Part shown: piece after piece, positions 1 to 8,134 of the stretch
Layout of the letters: every line of letters starts with the position of its first letter
How positions within the stretch are numbered: the stretch's first letter is position 1
NCBI RefSeq assembly: GCF_019091085.1
Contig: NZ_JAGXJY010000008.1
Span: forward strand, 203,256 to 267,255
Reading direction: 5' to 3'
Source: Mesorhizobium sp. GbtcB19
GTDB taxonomy: Bacteria; Pseudomonadota; Alphaproteobacteria; Rhizobiales; Rhizobiaceae
Length of the DNA: 64,000 nt
Notes under the pieces: generated by a model
Seen by the model: only the letters and a program-made list of their open reading frames with translations
Told to the model about the DNA's origin: nothing
Databases searched by the model: none
Program-made: the position numbers and the translations under genes

Positions 1-220
1 CGAGATTAGACCGTTCACCGACGATGAAGGCATCGGCCGCTGCCATCTGGTGCTTGCCCCCGAGGTCGTGCGCACCGAATGGCAGCCGCGCCGCGCGTTC
101 CAGGGCTGGCGCTATCTGAAGCCCGCCGATGCGCCCGCCGACCTCGGCAAGGGCAGGGCGGCGCTCGCCGAAATGCCGCCGAAGCTCAGGCTGGAACTCG
201 CCGAACTCGGTCTGTTATAG
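1..220 (+). CDS. DUF1489 family protein, C-terminal fragment
   Basis: The frame is open from the window edge (first full codon at base 2) to a TAG stop at 218-220, giving the last 72 residues of a protein that starts outside the window. The segment FQGWRYLKPADAP followed by DL resembles the C-terminal signature of the DUF1489 family, small alphaproteobacterial proteins of unknown function. This is recognition from memory of the family pattern; no function can be assigned. The next gene starts 120 bases downstream on the same strand. Confidence 0.7.
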   Translation, partial: EIRPFTDDEGIGRCHLVLAPEVVRTEWQPRRAFQGWRYLKPADAPADLGKGRAALAEMPPKLRLELAELGLL

Positions 221-340
221 CGCGGCTTAGCGTCTCAGCCGCGACGCTGGCCCTTCGGCTCGCCCAGCGTGGGGCTTGCAAGCGCCGGACCTAGGTCCCA
301 TCCTATTTCATATGCTCAGTCATCCGTATGGCACTAACCG

Positions 341-1039
341 ATGAGCGTGATCCTGGCTTTGGCGGCAATCCTTGTGGTGCTTTTCGGCGCCGCGGTGCTT
401 TTTGTGCGCGCCGATCCGGCAAGGATGGCGGATAGCCTCAGGTCGCTCGGGCCGGCCTTGCTGGGCCTGGTCGGCGCGCCGATGCTGATCTTCGGCCGCA
501 GCCTCATCGGCGGGCTGCTTTTGCTCGCGGCGCTGGCCTGGGTCGGCTGGATACGCACCAGGCGGCCTCCGGCACGCGCGGCCGCGTCCAAACACTCGAC
601 GGTGCGCACCGCCGCGCTCGAAATGGACCTCGATCATGACAGCGGCAAGCTCGAAGGTCTTGTCCTGGCCGGGCGTTATGAAGGCAAGATGCTGAGCGCG
701 ATGGGGCTGACGGACCTGCGCCAACTTCACGGCGAGCTCAATCCGGATCCGGAGAGCCGCCAGCTCCTAGAGACGTATCTTGACGGCCGTTTTCCCGTCT
801 GGCGCAAGGACGCGCAGCCGCACGGTGGCGAAGGGCTGGGTATTGCGCCAGGTCCGGGCGCCATGACTAAGGAGGAGGCCTACAAGGTCCTTGGTCTTGA
901 AGCGGGGGCTGCCGCGGCGGATATCCGCAAGGCGCACCGCCGCCTGATGCAGCGCCTGAACGCCGATGTCGGCGGCACGTCTGTCCTGGCGGCGCGGATC
1001 AATGAAGCCAAGGACGTCCTGCTCTCCAATCACGACTAG
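341..1039 (+). CDS. Membrane-anchored J-domain-like protein
   Basis: A 232-residue protein with two N-terminal hydrophobic segments (about residues 3-22 and 45-70), a linker, and a C-terminal J-domain-like region (about 175-230) beginning MTKEEAYKVLGLE and ending RINEAKDVLL. This layout matches the short membrane J proteins common in Hyphomicrobiales, related to the Tim14/DjlA-like group, which recruit DnaK through the HPD loop. Here the tripeptide after QRL reads N-A-D instead of H-P-D, so DnaK stimulation may be lost or changed. The ATG at 341 is the first in frame after the DUF1489 gene. It converges with the D,D-carboxypeptidase gene, 41 bases apart. Confidence 0.75.
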   Translation: MSVILALAAILVVLFGAAVLFVRADPARMADSLRSLGPALLGLVGAPMLIFGRSLIGGLLLLAALAWVGWIRTRRPPARAAASKHSTVRTAALEMDLDHDSGKLEGLVLAGRYEGKMLSAMGLTDLRQLHGELNPDPESRQLLETYLDGRFPVWRKDAQPHGGEGLGIAPGPGAMTKEEAYKVLGLEAGAAAADIRKAHRRLMQRLNADVGGTSVLAARINEAKDVLLSNHD

Positions 1040-1080
1040 TCTCCTTCGACGCTGCACTTTCCGGGAGTTTCAGACGCCGC

Positions 1081-2502
1081 CTATTGTTCGACGGCGTAGC
1101 ACGAGATTTTCTTACGCTTCAGCGCATCGCAGGCCTTCCAGGCGGCACTCTTCGAGTCGAAGCCGCCGAACCGGGCGCGGTAGTAGGTGGTGCCGTCCTT
1201 GTCGAAAGCGACGGTGAAGCCAGAGGCGTCCGCCAGAACCTTCGGCGCCTGCTTGGCAGTCTGGTCGAGCAGGCTCTGGGCTCCTGATTTCGTCGGCGAG
1301 GAGGCGACCTGCACCACCCAACCGGACGGCACCGACGACGTCTTGACCGGATCGATCGCCGGCGCGGCGGGCGCCGGTTCGGCATAGGCTGCGACGACCT
1401 GGGACGAGGTCTCCTCGGATTTGGGAGCGGGCACCATGGCGGCCACGGCAACCGTCTTCACCTTCCGGGCCTTGATCACCGGCTTGGTCTCTTCGGCGAC
1501 CTCTTGGGTGTCGTCCTCAACGTCATCGGCCGAGGCAACGACGGCGTCATCCGTTGCCGGCTTGGCATCCGGCGTCGGCGCGTCATGCTTGGGCAGGAAG
1601 ACCTTGGCCAACGTCTTGATCGGACTGTCGTTGCCCTTGGCGATCAGATCGCCGCTGCCGCGCGTCGAGGTGCGCGGCATGTAGGTGTTGATCAGCGCGG
1701 CCATCTGGTTGTCGCGGCTGCGGCCGGAGGCGCCGCCCATCACCACCGCGACCAGGCGACGGTCGCCGTCGGCAACGGAGGAGACGAGATTGTAGCCCGA
1801 GGCGCGGGTATAACCGGTCTTGATGCCGTCGACGCCCTTGATGCGGCCAAGCAGACGGTTGTGGCCGTTGATGCGCTGGCGGCCATACAGGAACGAGCGC
1901 TGCGAGAAATAGCCGTAATACTGCGGGTAGTGCTCGCGCAGCGCGATACCCAGCATCGCCATGTCGTGAGCCGTGGTGAACTGGCCGGGATCGGGCAGGC
2001 CGTTGGCGTTGCGGAAGACGGTGCCGTTCATGCCGAGCTGGCGCGCCTTGGCCGTCATCATGCGGGCGAAATTGTCTTCGCTGCCGCCAAGCATTTCGCC
2101 GAGCGCGGTCGCCGAGTCGTTGGCCGATTTCGTCACGATCGACAGGATCGCCGTCTCGACCGGAACCGAACCGCCGGCGCGCACGCCGAGCTTGGTCGGC
2201 GCCTCGGACGAGGCGTGCGCGGAGAACGGAACCGGCGTGTTCTTGCTGATCCTGCCCTTCGCCAGCGCTTCGAAGGTGAGGTAGAGCGTCATCATCTTGG
2301 TAAGCGAGGCGGGATAGCGCCGGCCGTTGGCGTCGGCCGAATAGAGCACCTTGCCGGTCTTGGCGTCGACGACGATTGCCGAGGACCTCGCGGCCATCGC
2401 CGACGCCACATCGGCAACCACAACCGTCACCGCGAGCGCGGCGATCATGATTGTCTTGAGGGAGAAAGATTTGGAGACCAGCCCCGACAACGCCTGACGC
2501 AC
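1081..2502 (-). CDS. D-alanyl-D-alanine carboxypeptidase with C-terminal SPOR domain
   Basis: A 473-residue low-molecular-weight penicillin-binding protein of the DacA/DacF (S11) family, which trims the terminal D-Ala from peptidoglycan stem peptides in the periplasm. All three active-site motifs are present: S-L-T-K at about 66-69, S-A-N at about 126-128 and K-T-G at about 228-230. Residues about 16-37 form a signal or anchor segment ending SAMAA. After a low-complexity Ala/Pro/Glu linker the last 80 residues (GWVVQVASSPTKSGAQSLLD onward) form a SPOR domain, which in this family binds denuded glycan at the division site. The gene is divergent from the phasin gene. Confidence 0.9.
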   Translation of the reverse strand: MRQALSGLVSKSFSLKTIMIAALAVTVVVADVASAMAARSSAIVVDAKTGKVLYSADANGRRYPASLTKMMTLYLTFEALAKGRISKNTPVPFSAHASSEAPTKLGVRAGGSVPVETAILSIVTKSANDSATALGEMLGGSEDNFARMMTAKARQLGMNGTVFRNANGLPDPGQFTTAHDMAMLGIALREHYPQYYGYFSQRSFLYGRQRINGHNRLLGRIKGVDGIKTGYTRASGYNLVSSVADGDRRLVAVVMGGASGRSRDNQMAALINTYMPRTSTRGSGDLIAKGNDSPIKTLAKVFLPKHDAPTPDAKPATDDAVVASADDVEDDTQEVAEETKPVIKARKVKTVAVAAMVPAPKSEETSSQVVAAYAEPAPAAPAIDPVKTSSVPSGWVVQVASSPTKSGAQSLLDQTAKQAPKVLADASGFTVAFDKDGTTYYRARFGGFDSKSAAWKACDALKRKKISCYAVEQ

Positions 2503-2585
2503 CGCTACTACCCTGAAATTTTCGTTGCCCCGGAGGCGGCTACGGGAGTGCCTGCCTCGCTTCCGGCCAAGCTATCGCGGGCAGC

Positions 2586-2608
2586 GTTACCAATCCGTTT
2601 ATGGTAAC
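2586..2608. promoter_or_regulatory. Inverted repeat between dac and phasin genes
   Basis: GTTACCA at 2586-2592 and TGGTAAC at 2602-2608 form a perfect 7-bp inverted repeat with a 9-bp spacer. It lies 84 bases upstream of the carboxypeptidase start on the minus strand and 183 bases upstream of the phasin start. The symmetry and position suggest an operator, but the binding protein is not known. Confidence 0.35.
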
Positions 2609-2700
2609 CGCCGCGTTCACCATTTTTCGGCAAATCGAGCTTCTCTTTAATCGAATTTTACCGGCCGGCGGCGCTGGAGCCCCTGCAGGCCAAGGGATTC

Positions 2701-2744
2701 TTGACTTTTGTGCATCGCACAATATATTGAGGTGCATTGCACAA
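2701..2744 (+). promoter_or_regulatory. Phasin promoter overlapped by two palindromes, probable PhaR operator
   Basis: TTGACT (2701-2706) and TATATT (2723-2728), 16 bases apart, form a good sigma-70-like promoter. The spacer holds TTGTGC-ATC-GCACAA (2708-2722), a perfect 6-3-6 inverted repeat. A second palindrome, GTGCA-T-TGCAC (2732-2742), lies over the expected start site. Their centres are 22 bases apart, two helical turns. PhaR repressors of polyhydroxyalkanoate metabolism in alphaproteobacteria bind TGC/GCA-rich palindromes in phasin promoters, so a PhaR operator is the natural reading; the identity of the binder is inferred. Confidence 0.65.
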
Positions 2745-2790
2745 GGGCGCCCGGGGCCAAAAGGGCGTTTCAACCAAAGGGAAGAATGAA

Positions 2791-3120
2791 ATGACCCAGA
2801 CCTATGAGGACTTCTCGAAATACGGCAAGGAGTTTGCCGACACCGGGCTGAAGAGCTTTGCCTCGCTCACCAAGGGCGCGCAGGCGATCGCCACCGAGGC
2901 CGGCGAATACACCAAGAAGAGCTTCGAGGCCGGCAGCGCGGCCGTCGAGAAGCTGTTCGCGGCCAAGTCGATCGAGAAGGCCATCGAGATCCAGACCGAC
3001 TACGCCAAGCAGAGCTATGAGAGCTTCGTCGCCGAGGCCAGCAAGATCGGCAACCTCTATGCCGAACTCGCCAAGGAAGCTTACAAGCCTTTCGAATCGG
3101 TCGTCGCCAAGGCGAAGTAA
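2791..3120 (+). CDS. Phasin family protein
   Basis: A 109-residue, Ala/Lys/Glu-rich helical protein without membrane segments. The central run IEIQTDYAKQSYESFVAEA is the typical core of the phasin_2 family, amphipathic proteins that coat polyhydroxybutyrate granules. The ATG at 2791 was chosen over an upstream GTG-type extension because it has a purine-rich AAAGGGAAG about 8 bases ahead and because the family starts near here. The promoter carries candidate PhaR sites, so expression should follow polymer accumulation. A strong terminator follows. Confidence 0.88.
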   Translation: MTQTYEDFSKYGKEFADTGLKSFASLTKGAQAIATEAGEYTKKSFEAGSAAVEKLFAAKSIEKAIEIQTDYAKQSYESFVAEASKIGNLYAELAKEAYKPFESVVAKAK

Positions 3121-3165
3121 TTTCGCCAGATCACATCCGATACGGCCAGCCGGCCTGCGGAAAGG

Positions 3166-3196
3166 ACCCGGTCGCGGAAACGCGGCCGGGTTTTTT
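3166..3196 (+). terminator. Rho-independent terminator after the phasin gene
   Basis: ACCCGG (3166-3171) pairs with CCGGGT (3186-3191), then CGCG (3173-3176) with CGCG (3181-3184), around a GAAA tetraloop. Six T residues follow at 3191-3196. Strong stem, stable loop and U-tract make this a textbook intrinsic terminator. Confidence 0.9.
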
Positions 3197-3397
3197 CATG
3201 CAAGATCGCAACCCTATGCATGTTACCGCATTCACGATTGAGAAATTCGCTGAGGTTTGCCCACCTAGCCATATTGTCAGCTAAACAGAAGGGCTTAAAA
3301 TCGTTCATCGAGAACCTACATGTTGAACTCGCATGAGGATTCGAAAAGGCTGGACTACGTGACGATCGGTTTGACTGCCACGGCAGGCGTGGTGCGA

Positions 3398-3724
3398 ATG
3401 CAAAGTGACGGCGACCGCAACGATCCCGGTCGCGGCACGGCTGTCATCACGCGCACCAAAACCAAGACCAAGAAGCCCAGTCTCTACCGGGTCCTCATTC
3501 TGAACGACGACTACACGCCCATGGAGTTCGTCGTTCACGTCCTGGAGCGTTTTTTCCAAAAGGACCGCGAGGCCGCCACACGCATCATGCTTCATGTTCA
3601 CAATCATGGAGTGGGCGAGTGCGGTATCTACACATTCGAGGTGGCCGAGACCAAAGTGTCCCAGGTCATGGATTTCGCCCGACAGAATCAGCATCCGCTG
3701 CAATGCGTGATGGAGAAGAAGTGA
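3398..3724 (+). CDS. clpS: ATP-dependent Clp protease adaptor ClpS
   Basis: A 108-residue adaptor that delivers N-degron substrates to ClpAP. The N-degron pocket region LNDDYTPMEFVVHVL and the LHVHNHGVGECGIYTFEVAETK segment are diagnostic of the ClpS family. The start at 3398 (MQSDGDRND) fits homologues with a short variable N-terminus; an in-frame ATG at 3320 would add 26 residues and cannot be excluded. The stop is 6 bases before clpA, so the two genes are clearly cotranscribed, the usual arrangement in this order. Confidence 0.92.
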   Translation: MQSDGDRNDPGRGTAVITRTKTKTKKPSLYRVLILNDDYTPMEFVVHVLERFFQKDREAATRIMLHVHNHGVGECGIYTFEVAETKVSQVMDFARQNQHPLQCVMEKK

Positions 3725-3730
3725 GGTAAC

Positions 3731-6196
3731 ATGCCGGCTTTCTCCCAAGGCCTGGAAAAGGCGCTACATCAGGCGCTGACATTCGCCAACGAGCGGCATC
3801 ATGAGTATGCGACGCTCGAACACCTGCTGCTTGCGTTGATCGACGACACCGAGGCGGCCGCCGTCATGCGTGCCTGCAACGTCGATCTCGACGAGCTCAA
3901 GCACACCGTTCTCACCTATATCGACACCGAGCTCGACAATCTGGTCACCGGTTACGACGAGGATTCCAAGCCGACCGCCGGCTTCCAGCGCGTCATCCAG
4001 CGCGCCGTGATCCATGTGCAGTCGTCCGGCCGCGAGGAAGTGTCCGGCGCCAACGTGCTCGTCGCCATCTTTGCCGAGCGCGAGAGCCACGCCGCCTATT
4101 TCCTGCAGGAACAGCAGATGACCCGCTACGACGCGGTCAACTACATCTCGCATGGCATCGCCAAGCGCCCGGGCGCTTCGGAATCGCGCACGCCGCGCGG
4201 CGCCGAGGATGAGCAGGGCGGCCAGAACGGCGCCGAGCCGCAGGAGGAAAACGGCAAGAAGAAGCAGCAGGACGCGCTGACGGCCTACTGCGTCAACCTC
4301 AACAACAAGGCACGGGCCGGAAAGATCGACCCGCTGATCGGACGCGACAGCGAGATCAACCGCACCATCCAGGTGCTGTGCCGCCGCTCCAAGAACAATC
4401 CGCTCTATGTCGGCGATCCTGGCGTCGGCAAGACCGCGATCGCCGAAGGCCTTGCCAAGCGCATTGTCGAAGGCGATGTGCCGGAAGTGCTGCAGGACGC
4501 CACCATCTTCGCGCTCGACATGGGCACGCTCTTGGCCGGCACCCGCTATCGCGGCGACTTCGAGGAGCGGCTGAAGCAGGTGGTGAAGGAGCTCGAGGAC
4601 TATCCAGGCGCGGTGCTCTTCATCGACGAGATCCACACCGTGATCGGCGCGGGCGCCACCTCTGGCGGCGCCATGGACGCGTCGAACCTGTTGAAGCCGG
4701 CGCTGTCGTCCGGCGCCATCCGCTGCATCGGCTCGACCACTTACAAGGAGTTCCGCCAGTTCTTCGAGAAGGACCGCGCTTTGGTGCGGCGCTTCCAGAA
4801 GATCGACGTCAACGAGCCGACCATCGAGGACGCCATCGAGATCATGAAGGGCCTGAAGCCCTATTTCGAGGAGTTCCACAAGGTCCGCTACACGAGCGAA
4901 GCCATCAAGGCCTCGGTCGAGCTGTCGGCGCGCTACATCAACGACCGCAAGCTGCCGGACAAGGCGATCGACGTGATCGACGAGACCGGCGCCTCGCAGA
5001 TGCTGGTGCCGGAAGCCAAGCGCAAGAAGACGATCGGCATCAAGGAGATCGAGGCGACGATCGCCACTATGGCGCGCATCCCGCCGAAGACGGTCTCGGC
5101 TGATGACGAGAAGGTGCTGCAGGGGCTCGATATCGAGCTGAAGCGCGTCGTCTACGGCCAGGATACCGCTATCACCGCGCTGACCTCGGCGATCAAGCTG
5201 GCGCGCGCCGGCCTGCGCGAACCGGAAAAGCCGATCGGCTCCTACCTGTTCTCGGGTCCGACCGGCGTCGGCAAGACGGAAGTGGCCAAGCAGCTCGCCG
5301 CCTCGCTCGGCGTCGAGCTGATCCGCTTCGACATGTCGGAATATATGGAACGCCACACCGTCTCGCGGCTGATCGGCGCGCCTCCCGGCTATGTCGGCTT
5401 CGACCAGGGCGGTCTGCTGACCGACGGCGTCGACCAGCATCCGCATTGCGTGCTTTTGCTGGACGAAGTCGAGAAGGCGCATCCGGACCTGTTCAACATC
5501 CTGTTGCAGGTGATGGACCACGGCAAGCTGACCGACCATAACGGCAAGCAGATCGACTTCCGCAACGTGATCCTGATCATGACCACCAATGCGGGCGCAT
5601 CGGATGCGCAGCGCGCGGCGATCGGCTTCGGCTCGACCAAGCGCGAAGGCGACGACGTCGAGGCGATCAACCGGCTGTTCACGCCGGAGTTCCGCAACCG
5701 TCTCGATGCGATCATCCCGTTCGGCTCGTTGCCGGTGCCGGTCATCCATCAGGTGGTGCAGAAGTTCGTCATGCAGCTCGAGGCCCAGCTCTCCGAGCGT
5801 GGCGTCACCTTCGACCTGTCGCAGGACGCGATCGCCTGGCTGGCCGACAAGGGTTATGACGAGCGCATGGGCGCGCGGCCGCTCGGCCGCGTCATCCAGG
5901 AGCACATCAAGAAGCCGCTGGCGGATGAGGTGCTGTTCGGCAAGCTCAAGAAGGGCGGCACGGTGCGCGTCACCGTCGAGAAGAAGGAAACCGGCGAGTC
6001 CGGCCTGAAGCTCGAATCGCTCGCCGACGAGTCGCCCGTGCAGCCGAAGAAGGAAGAGCCGGAAGACGCGCCGAAGGCGAAAAAGGCGATGGCCAAGAAG
6101 CCTGCGCCCAAGAAGGCGGTGGCGCAGAAGCCGGAGCCGAAAGGCAAGGACGGCAACAAGCGCAGCCTGGTGCCGCAACTGCCGCGCAAGGGCTGA
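3731..6196 (+). CDS. clpA: ATP-dependent Clp protease ATP-binding subunit ClpA
   Basis: An 821-residue two-ring AAA+ unfoldase that feeds substrates to ClpP. It has an N-terminal Clp repeat domain (about 1-145), a first AAA+ module with Walker A GDPGVGKT (about residue 227) and Walker B VLFIDEIH, and a second module with GPTGVGKT (about 508) and LLLDEVEKAHPD. There is no ClpB-type coiled-coil insertion, and a ClpS gene lies directly upstream, both supporting ClpA. The last 60 residues form a Lys/Pro/Ala-rich tail longer than in enterobacterial ClpA and probably disordered. Confidence 0.96.
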   Translation: MPAFSQGLEKALHQALTFANERHHEYATLEHLLLALIDDTEAAAVMRACNVDLDELKHTVLTYIDTELDNLVTGYDEDSKPTAGFQRVIQRAVIHVQSSGREEVSGANVLVAIFAERESHAAYFLQEQQMTRYDAVNYISHGIAKRPGASESRTPRGAEDEQGGQNGAEPQEENGKKKQQDALTAYCVNLNNKARAGKIDPLIGRDSEINRTIQVLCRRSKNNPLYVGDPGVGKTAIAEGLAKRIVEGDVPEVLQDATIFALDMGTLLAGTRYRGDFEERLKQVVKELEDYPGAVLFIDEIHTVIGAGATSGGAMDASNLLKPALSSGAIRCIGSTTYKEFRQFFEKDRALVRRFQKIDVNEPTIEDAIEIMKGLKPYFEEFHKVRYTSEAIKASVELSARYINDRKLPDKAIDVIDETGASQMLVPEAKRKKTIGIKEIEATIATMARIPPKTVSADDEKVLQGLDIELKRVVYGQDTAITALTSAIKLARAGLREPEKPIGSYLFSGPTGVGKTEVAKQLAASLGVELIRFDMSEYMERHTVSRLIGAPPGYVGFDQGGLLTDGVDQHPHCVLLLDEVEKAHPDLFNILLQVMDHGKLTDHNGKQIDFRNVILIMTTNAGASDAQRAAIGFGSTKREGDDVEAINRLFTPEFRNRLDAIIPFGSLPVPVIHQVVQKFVMQLEAQLSERGVTFDLSQDAIAWLADKGYDERMGARPLGRVIQEHIKKPLADEVLFGKLKKGGTVRVTVEKKETGESGLKLESLADESPVQPKKEEPEDAPKAKKAMAKKPAPKKAVAQKPEPKGKDGNKRSLVPQLPRKG

Positions 6197-6218
6197 CCGG
6201 TCTTATCCCGAATTGCAG

Positions 6219-6244
6219 AAAAGCCCCGGTGACGGGGCTTTTTT
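6219..6244 (+). terminator. Rho-independent terminator after clpA
   Basis: AAAAGCCCCG (6219-6228) and CGGGGCTTTT (6233-6242) pair perfectly around a GTGA tetraloop, with T residues continuing to 6244. It ends the clpS-clpA operon. Confidence 0.92.
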
Positions 6245-6486
6245 GTTGCAAGGAAATACGTGGAAATCGGCCGGATTGTCATCCTCAACGCAACTACCGG
6301 TTGGCTGAAAGTAAAGGTCAACTCCCCAGCGCCGCACGGATATTGCCGGCGTTTTCGGGCAGGGATTGCGGCTGCTCTCGTGGCCGACGTCCTCCACCGC
6401 CAACAGATTTTCCTGGATCAATGGAAAGACGATGCCCCGCTTTCGGTGCGGTCGCATCCTATGGCCGCGCATGCTATGGCCGGCAC

Positions 6487-7224
6487 ATGTCGACTTGGAC
6501 CTCGGACGCCACAGCGCCTCGTTCCACCTGGTTCCTGCGTGGTGTCCGCGCGGCCTTTTCCCTGCCTGGCCTGATCCTCATCAGCTCGTTCATTGGCTTT
6601 GCCGCCTTGGCGAAAGACGCCGGGGTCACGGCGGCACAGGCCGCTTTCATGACTGGAACGGTGTGGGCGCTGCCTTCCATGGTCGTGCTGGTGGGTGCGA
6701 TTGCATCGGGAGCGGCGCTGCCGGCGGCGATGTTCGCCGTCACGTTGTCCGCCATACGTCTGATGCCGATGGTTATGGCGCTAGCGCCCGAGATGCGCGC
6801 CGGGAAAACCCGGCAAGGCGTGCTCTATCTCCTGGCGCATTTCGTGGCCGTGACCTCCTGGGTGCTGGCCATGGAGCGCCTCAAGCGCGTCCCGCCTCAC
6901 ATGCGTACGACTTACTATGCTGGCCTGGGCAGCACGCTGGTGACGACGAATATCATCGTCGTGACCGTCGTCTATGCAGTGGCGGATGCGCTGCCGTTCG
7001 CCGTTTCCGCGGCGTTGCTGATGTTGACGCCCATGTATTTCCTGACCTCGTTGTGGGGGTCCGCACGCGAACGGGCAGGGCATGTGGCAATGGTCCTGGG
7101 CCTCGTCCTCGGACCGGTCTTCCACATAATGTTGCCGCAGATCGATTTGCTGGTTGCCGGACTGATCGGCGGCACGGTCGCCTACGGCTTGCATTTGTGG
7201 CGGCGCAAGGTGCGCGCGGCGTGA
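6487..7224 (+). CDS. AzlC family branched-chain amino acid exporter, large subunit
   Basis: A 245-residue inner-membrane protein with about five to seven hydrophobic segments. The early motif RAAFSLPGLILISSFIGFAALAKDAG and the following SGAALPAAMFAVTLSAIRLMPM match the AzlC family, which pairs with a small AzlD protein to export branched-chain amino acids. The ATG at 6487 was chosen because upstream in-frame sequence lacks membrane character. The downstream azlD-like gene overlaps its stop codon, implying translational coupling. Substrate is inferred from the family only. Confidence 0.85.
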   Translation: MSTWTSDATAPRSTWFLRGVRAAFSLPGLILISSFIGFAALAKDAGVTAAQAAFMTGTVWALPSMVVLVGAIASGAALPAAMFAVTLSAIRLMPMVMALAPEMRAGKTRQGVLYLLAHFVAVTSWVLAMERLKRVPPHMRTTYYAGLGSTLVTTNIIVVTVVYAVADALPFAVSAALLMLTPMYFLTSLWGSARERAGHVAMVLGLVLGPVFHIMLPQIDLLVAGLIGGTVAYGLHLWRRKVRAA

Positions 7225-7571
7225 GTTACTTTTCTAGCGGCGCCTGGTGGTGGCCATACATGTTCATTCTCGTCGCCGGTTTCGCCGCGACGGATATCTG
7301 GCGCTTCCTCGGTGTCTATCTTGGCGGCAAGCTTTCCGAAGATTCAGATCTGTTAATACTGGTTCGCACCATGGCGACGGCGCTTGTTGCCGCCGTCATC
7401 GGCAACCTGATTGTCTTTCCAGGCGGCGCGCTTGCGCACACTTCGTTTGGCTTGAGGATAGCGGCGGCGGCCCTGGGTTTCGTCGCCTATCTGGTGTCGG
7501 GAAAGCGCATGGTCGTCGGCATCGCCACAGCCGAGTTTCTGCTGCTGGCGGGACTTTATCTGAACTTTTGA
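7221..7571 (+). CDS. AzlD family transporter small subunit
   Basis: A 116-residue hydrophobic protein with about four membrane segments, the usual size for AzlD. It starts at a GTG (7221-7223) that overlaps the TGA of the AzlC gene in the arrangement GTGA, so translation is probably coupled. Pairing with AzlC defines the family; the sequence itself (GKLSEDSDLLILVRTMATAL) is consistent with AzlD. It converges with the HIT gene 12 bases away. Confidence 0.8.
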   Translation: MSYFSSGAWWWPYMFILVAGFAATDIWRFLGVYLGGKLSEDSDLLILVRTMATALVAAVIGNLIVFPGGALAHTSFGLRIAAAALGFVAYLVSGKRMVVGIATAEFLLLAGLYLNF

Positions 7572-7583
7572 TTTCGCCCCACC

Positions 7584-8012
7584 TCAGCCCGCCAGAGCCG
7601 CCCGGATCTTGGCGGCATTCTCGGCCAGCACTTCGGGCTTTTCCATCTGGCCGGAATGCGGCTTCAGCGGCACGCCCTCAAAGCGCGGCACGACATGCAC
7701 ATGGAGATGGTAGACGGTCTGCCCGGAAGCCGGCTCGTTGAACTGCATCAGGGTGACGCCGTCGGCATTGAAGGCCTTTTTCGCCGCCACGGCCACCTTC
7801 TGGACGACCGCGAACAGCGGACCGAAAATTGTCGGATCGGCGTCGAGGATGTTGCGCGACGGCGCCTTCGGCACCACCAGCGTGTGGCCTGTGCCTTGCG
7901 GCATCACATCCATGAAGGCGACGACCGCGTCGTCCTCGTAGACGCGGTGCGACGGGATTTCGCCACGCAGGATCTTTGCGAAGATGTTGCCGGGATCATA
8001 GGCTTCGGCCAT
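7584..8012 (-). CDS. HIT family protein
   Basis: A 142-residue histidine-triad protein. The active-site motif YHLHVHVVPRF (H-x-H-x-H) lies near residues 95-105, preceded by LMQFNEPASGQTVYH, typical of Hint-type nucleotide hydrolases or transferases. The protein begins MAEAYDPGNIFAKILRGEIP, a standard HIT start, so the ATG at 8012 was preferred over the longer open frame upstream. The physiological substrate is unknown, as for most bacterial HIT proteins. It may be cotranscribed with the GNAT-like gene 122 bases upstream. Confidence 0.92.
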   Translation of the reverse strand: MAEAYDPGNIFAKILRGEIPSHRVYEDDAVVAFMDVMPQGTGHTLVVPKAPSRNILDADPTIFGPLFAVVQKVAVAAKKAFNADGVTLMQFNEPASGQTVYHLHVHVVPRFEGVPLKPHSGQMEKPEVLAENAAKIRAALAG

Positions 8013-8134
8013 GGCGGGGCGCTCCCAATTGCATTCGCCGTCCGGTGTAGCGAAGCAACCGTTGAGCGGCAAGGCGATTAGGCGATCTGCCGGGCTATGC
8101 GCGTTGGCGCGGGCCGCCTTCCGCTGCCGAATGA

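Noticed and set aside
79..294. 71-codon open frame overlapping the DUF1489 end
   Set aside because: Arg/Ala-rich, out of frame with the DUF1489 family match and without a ribosome site.
3764..6178. 804-codon open frame antisense to clpA
   Set aside because: Arg/Leu/Asp-rich sequence without motifs, exactly opposite a certain gene; typical artefact of G+C-rich codon usage.
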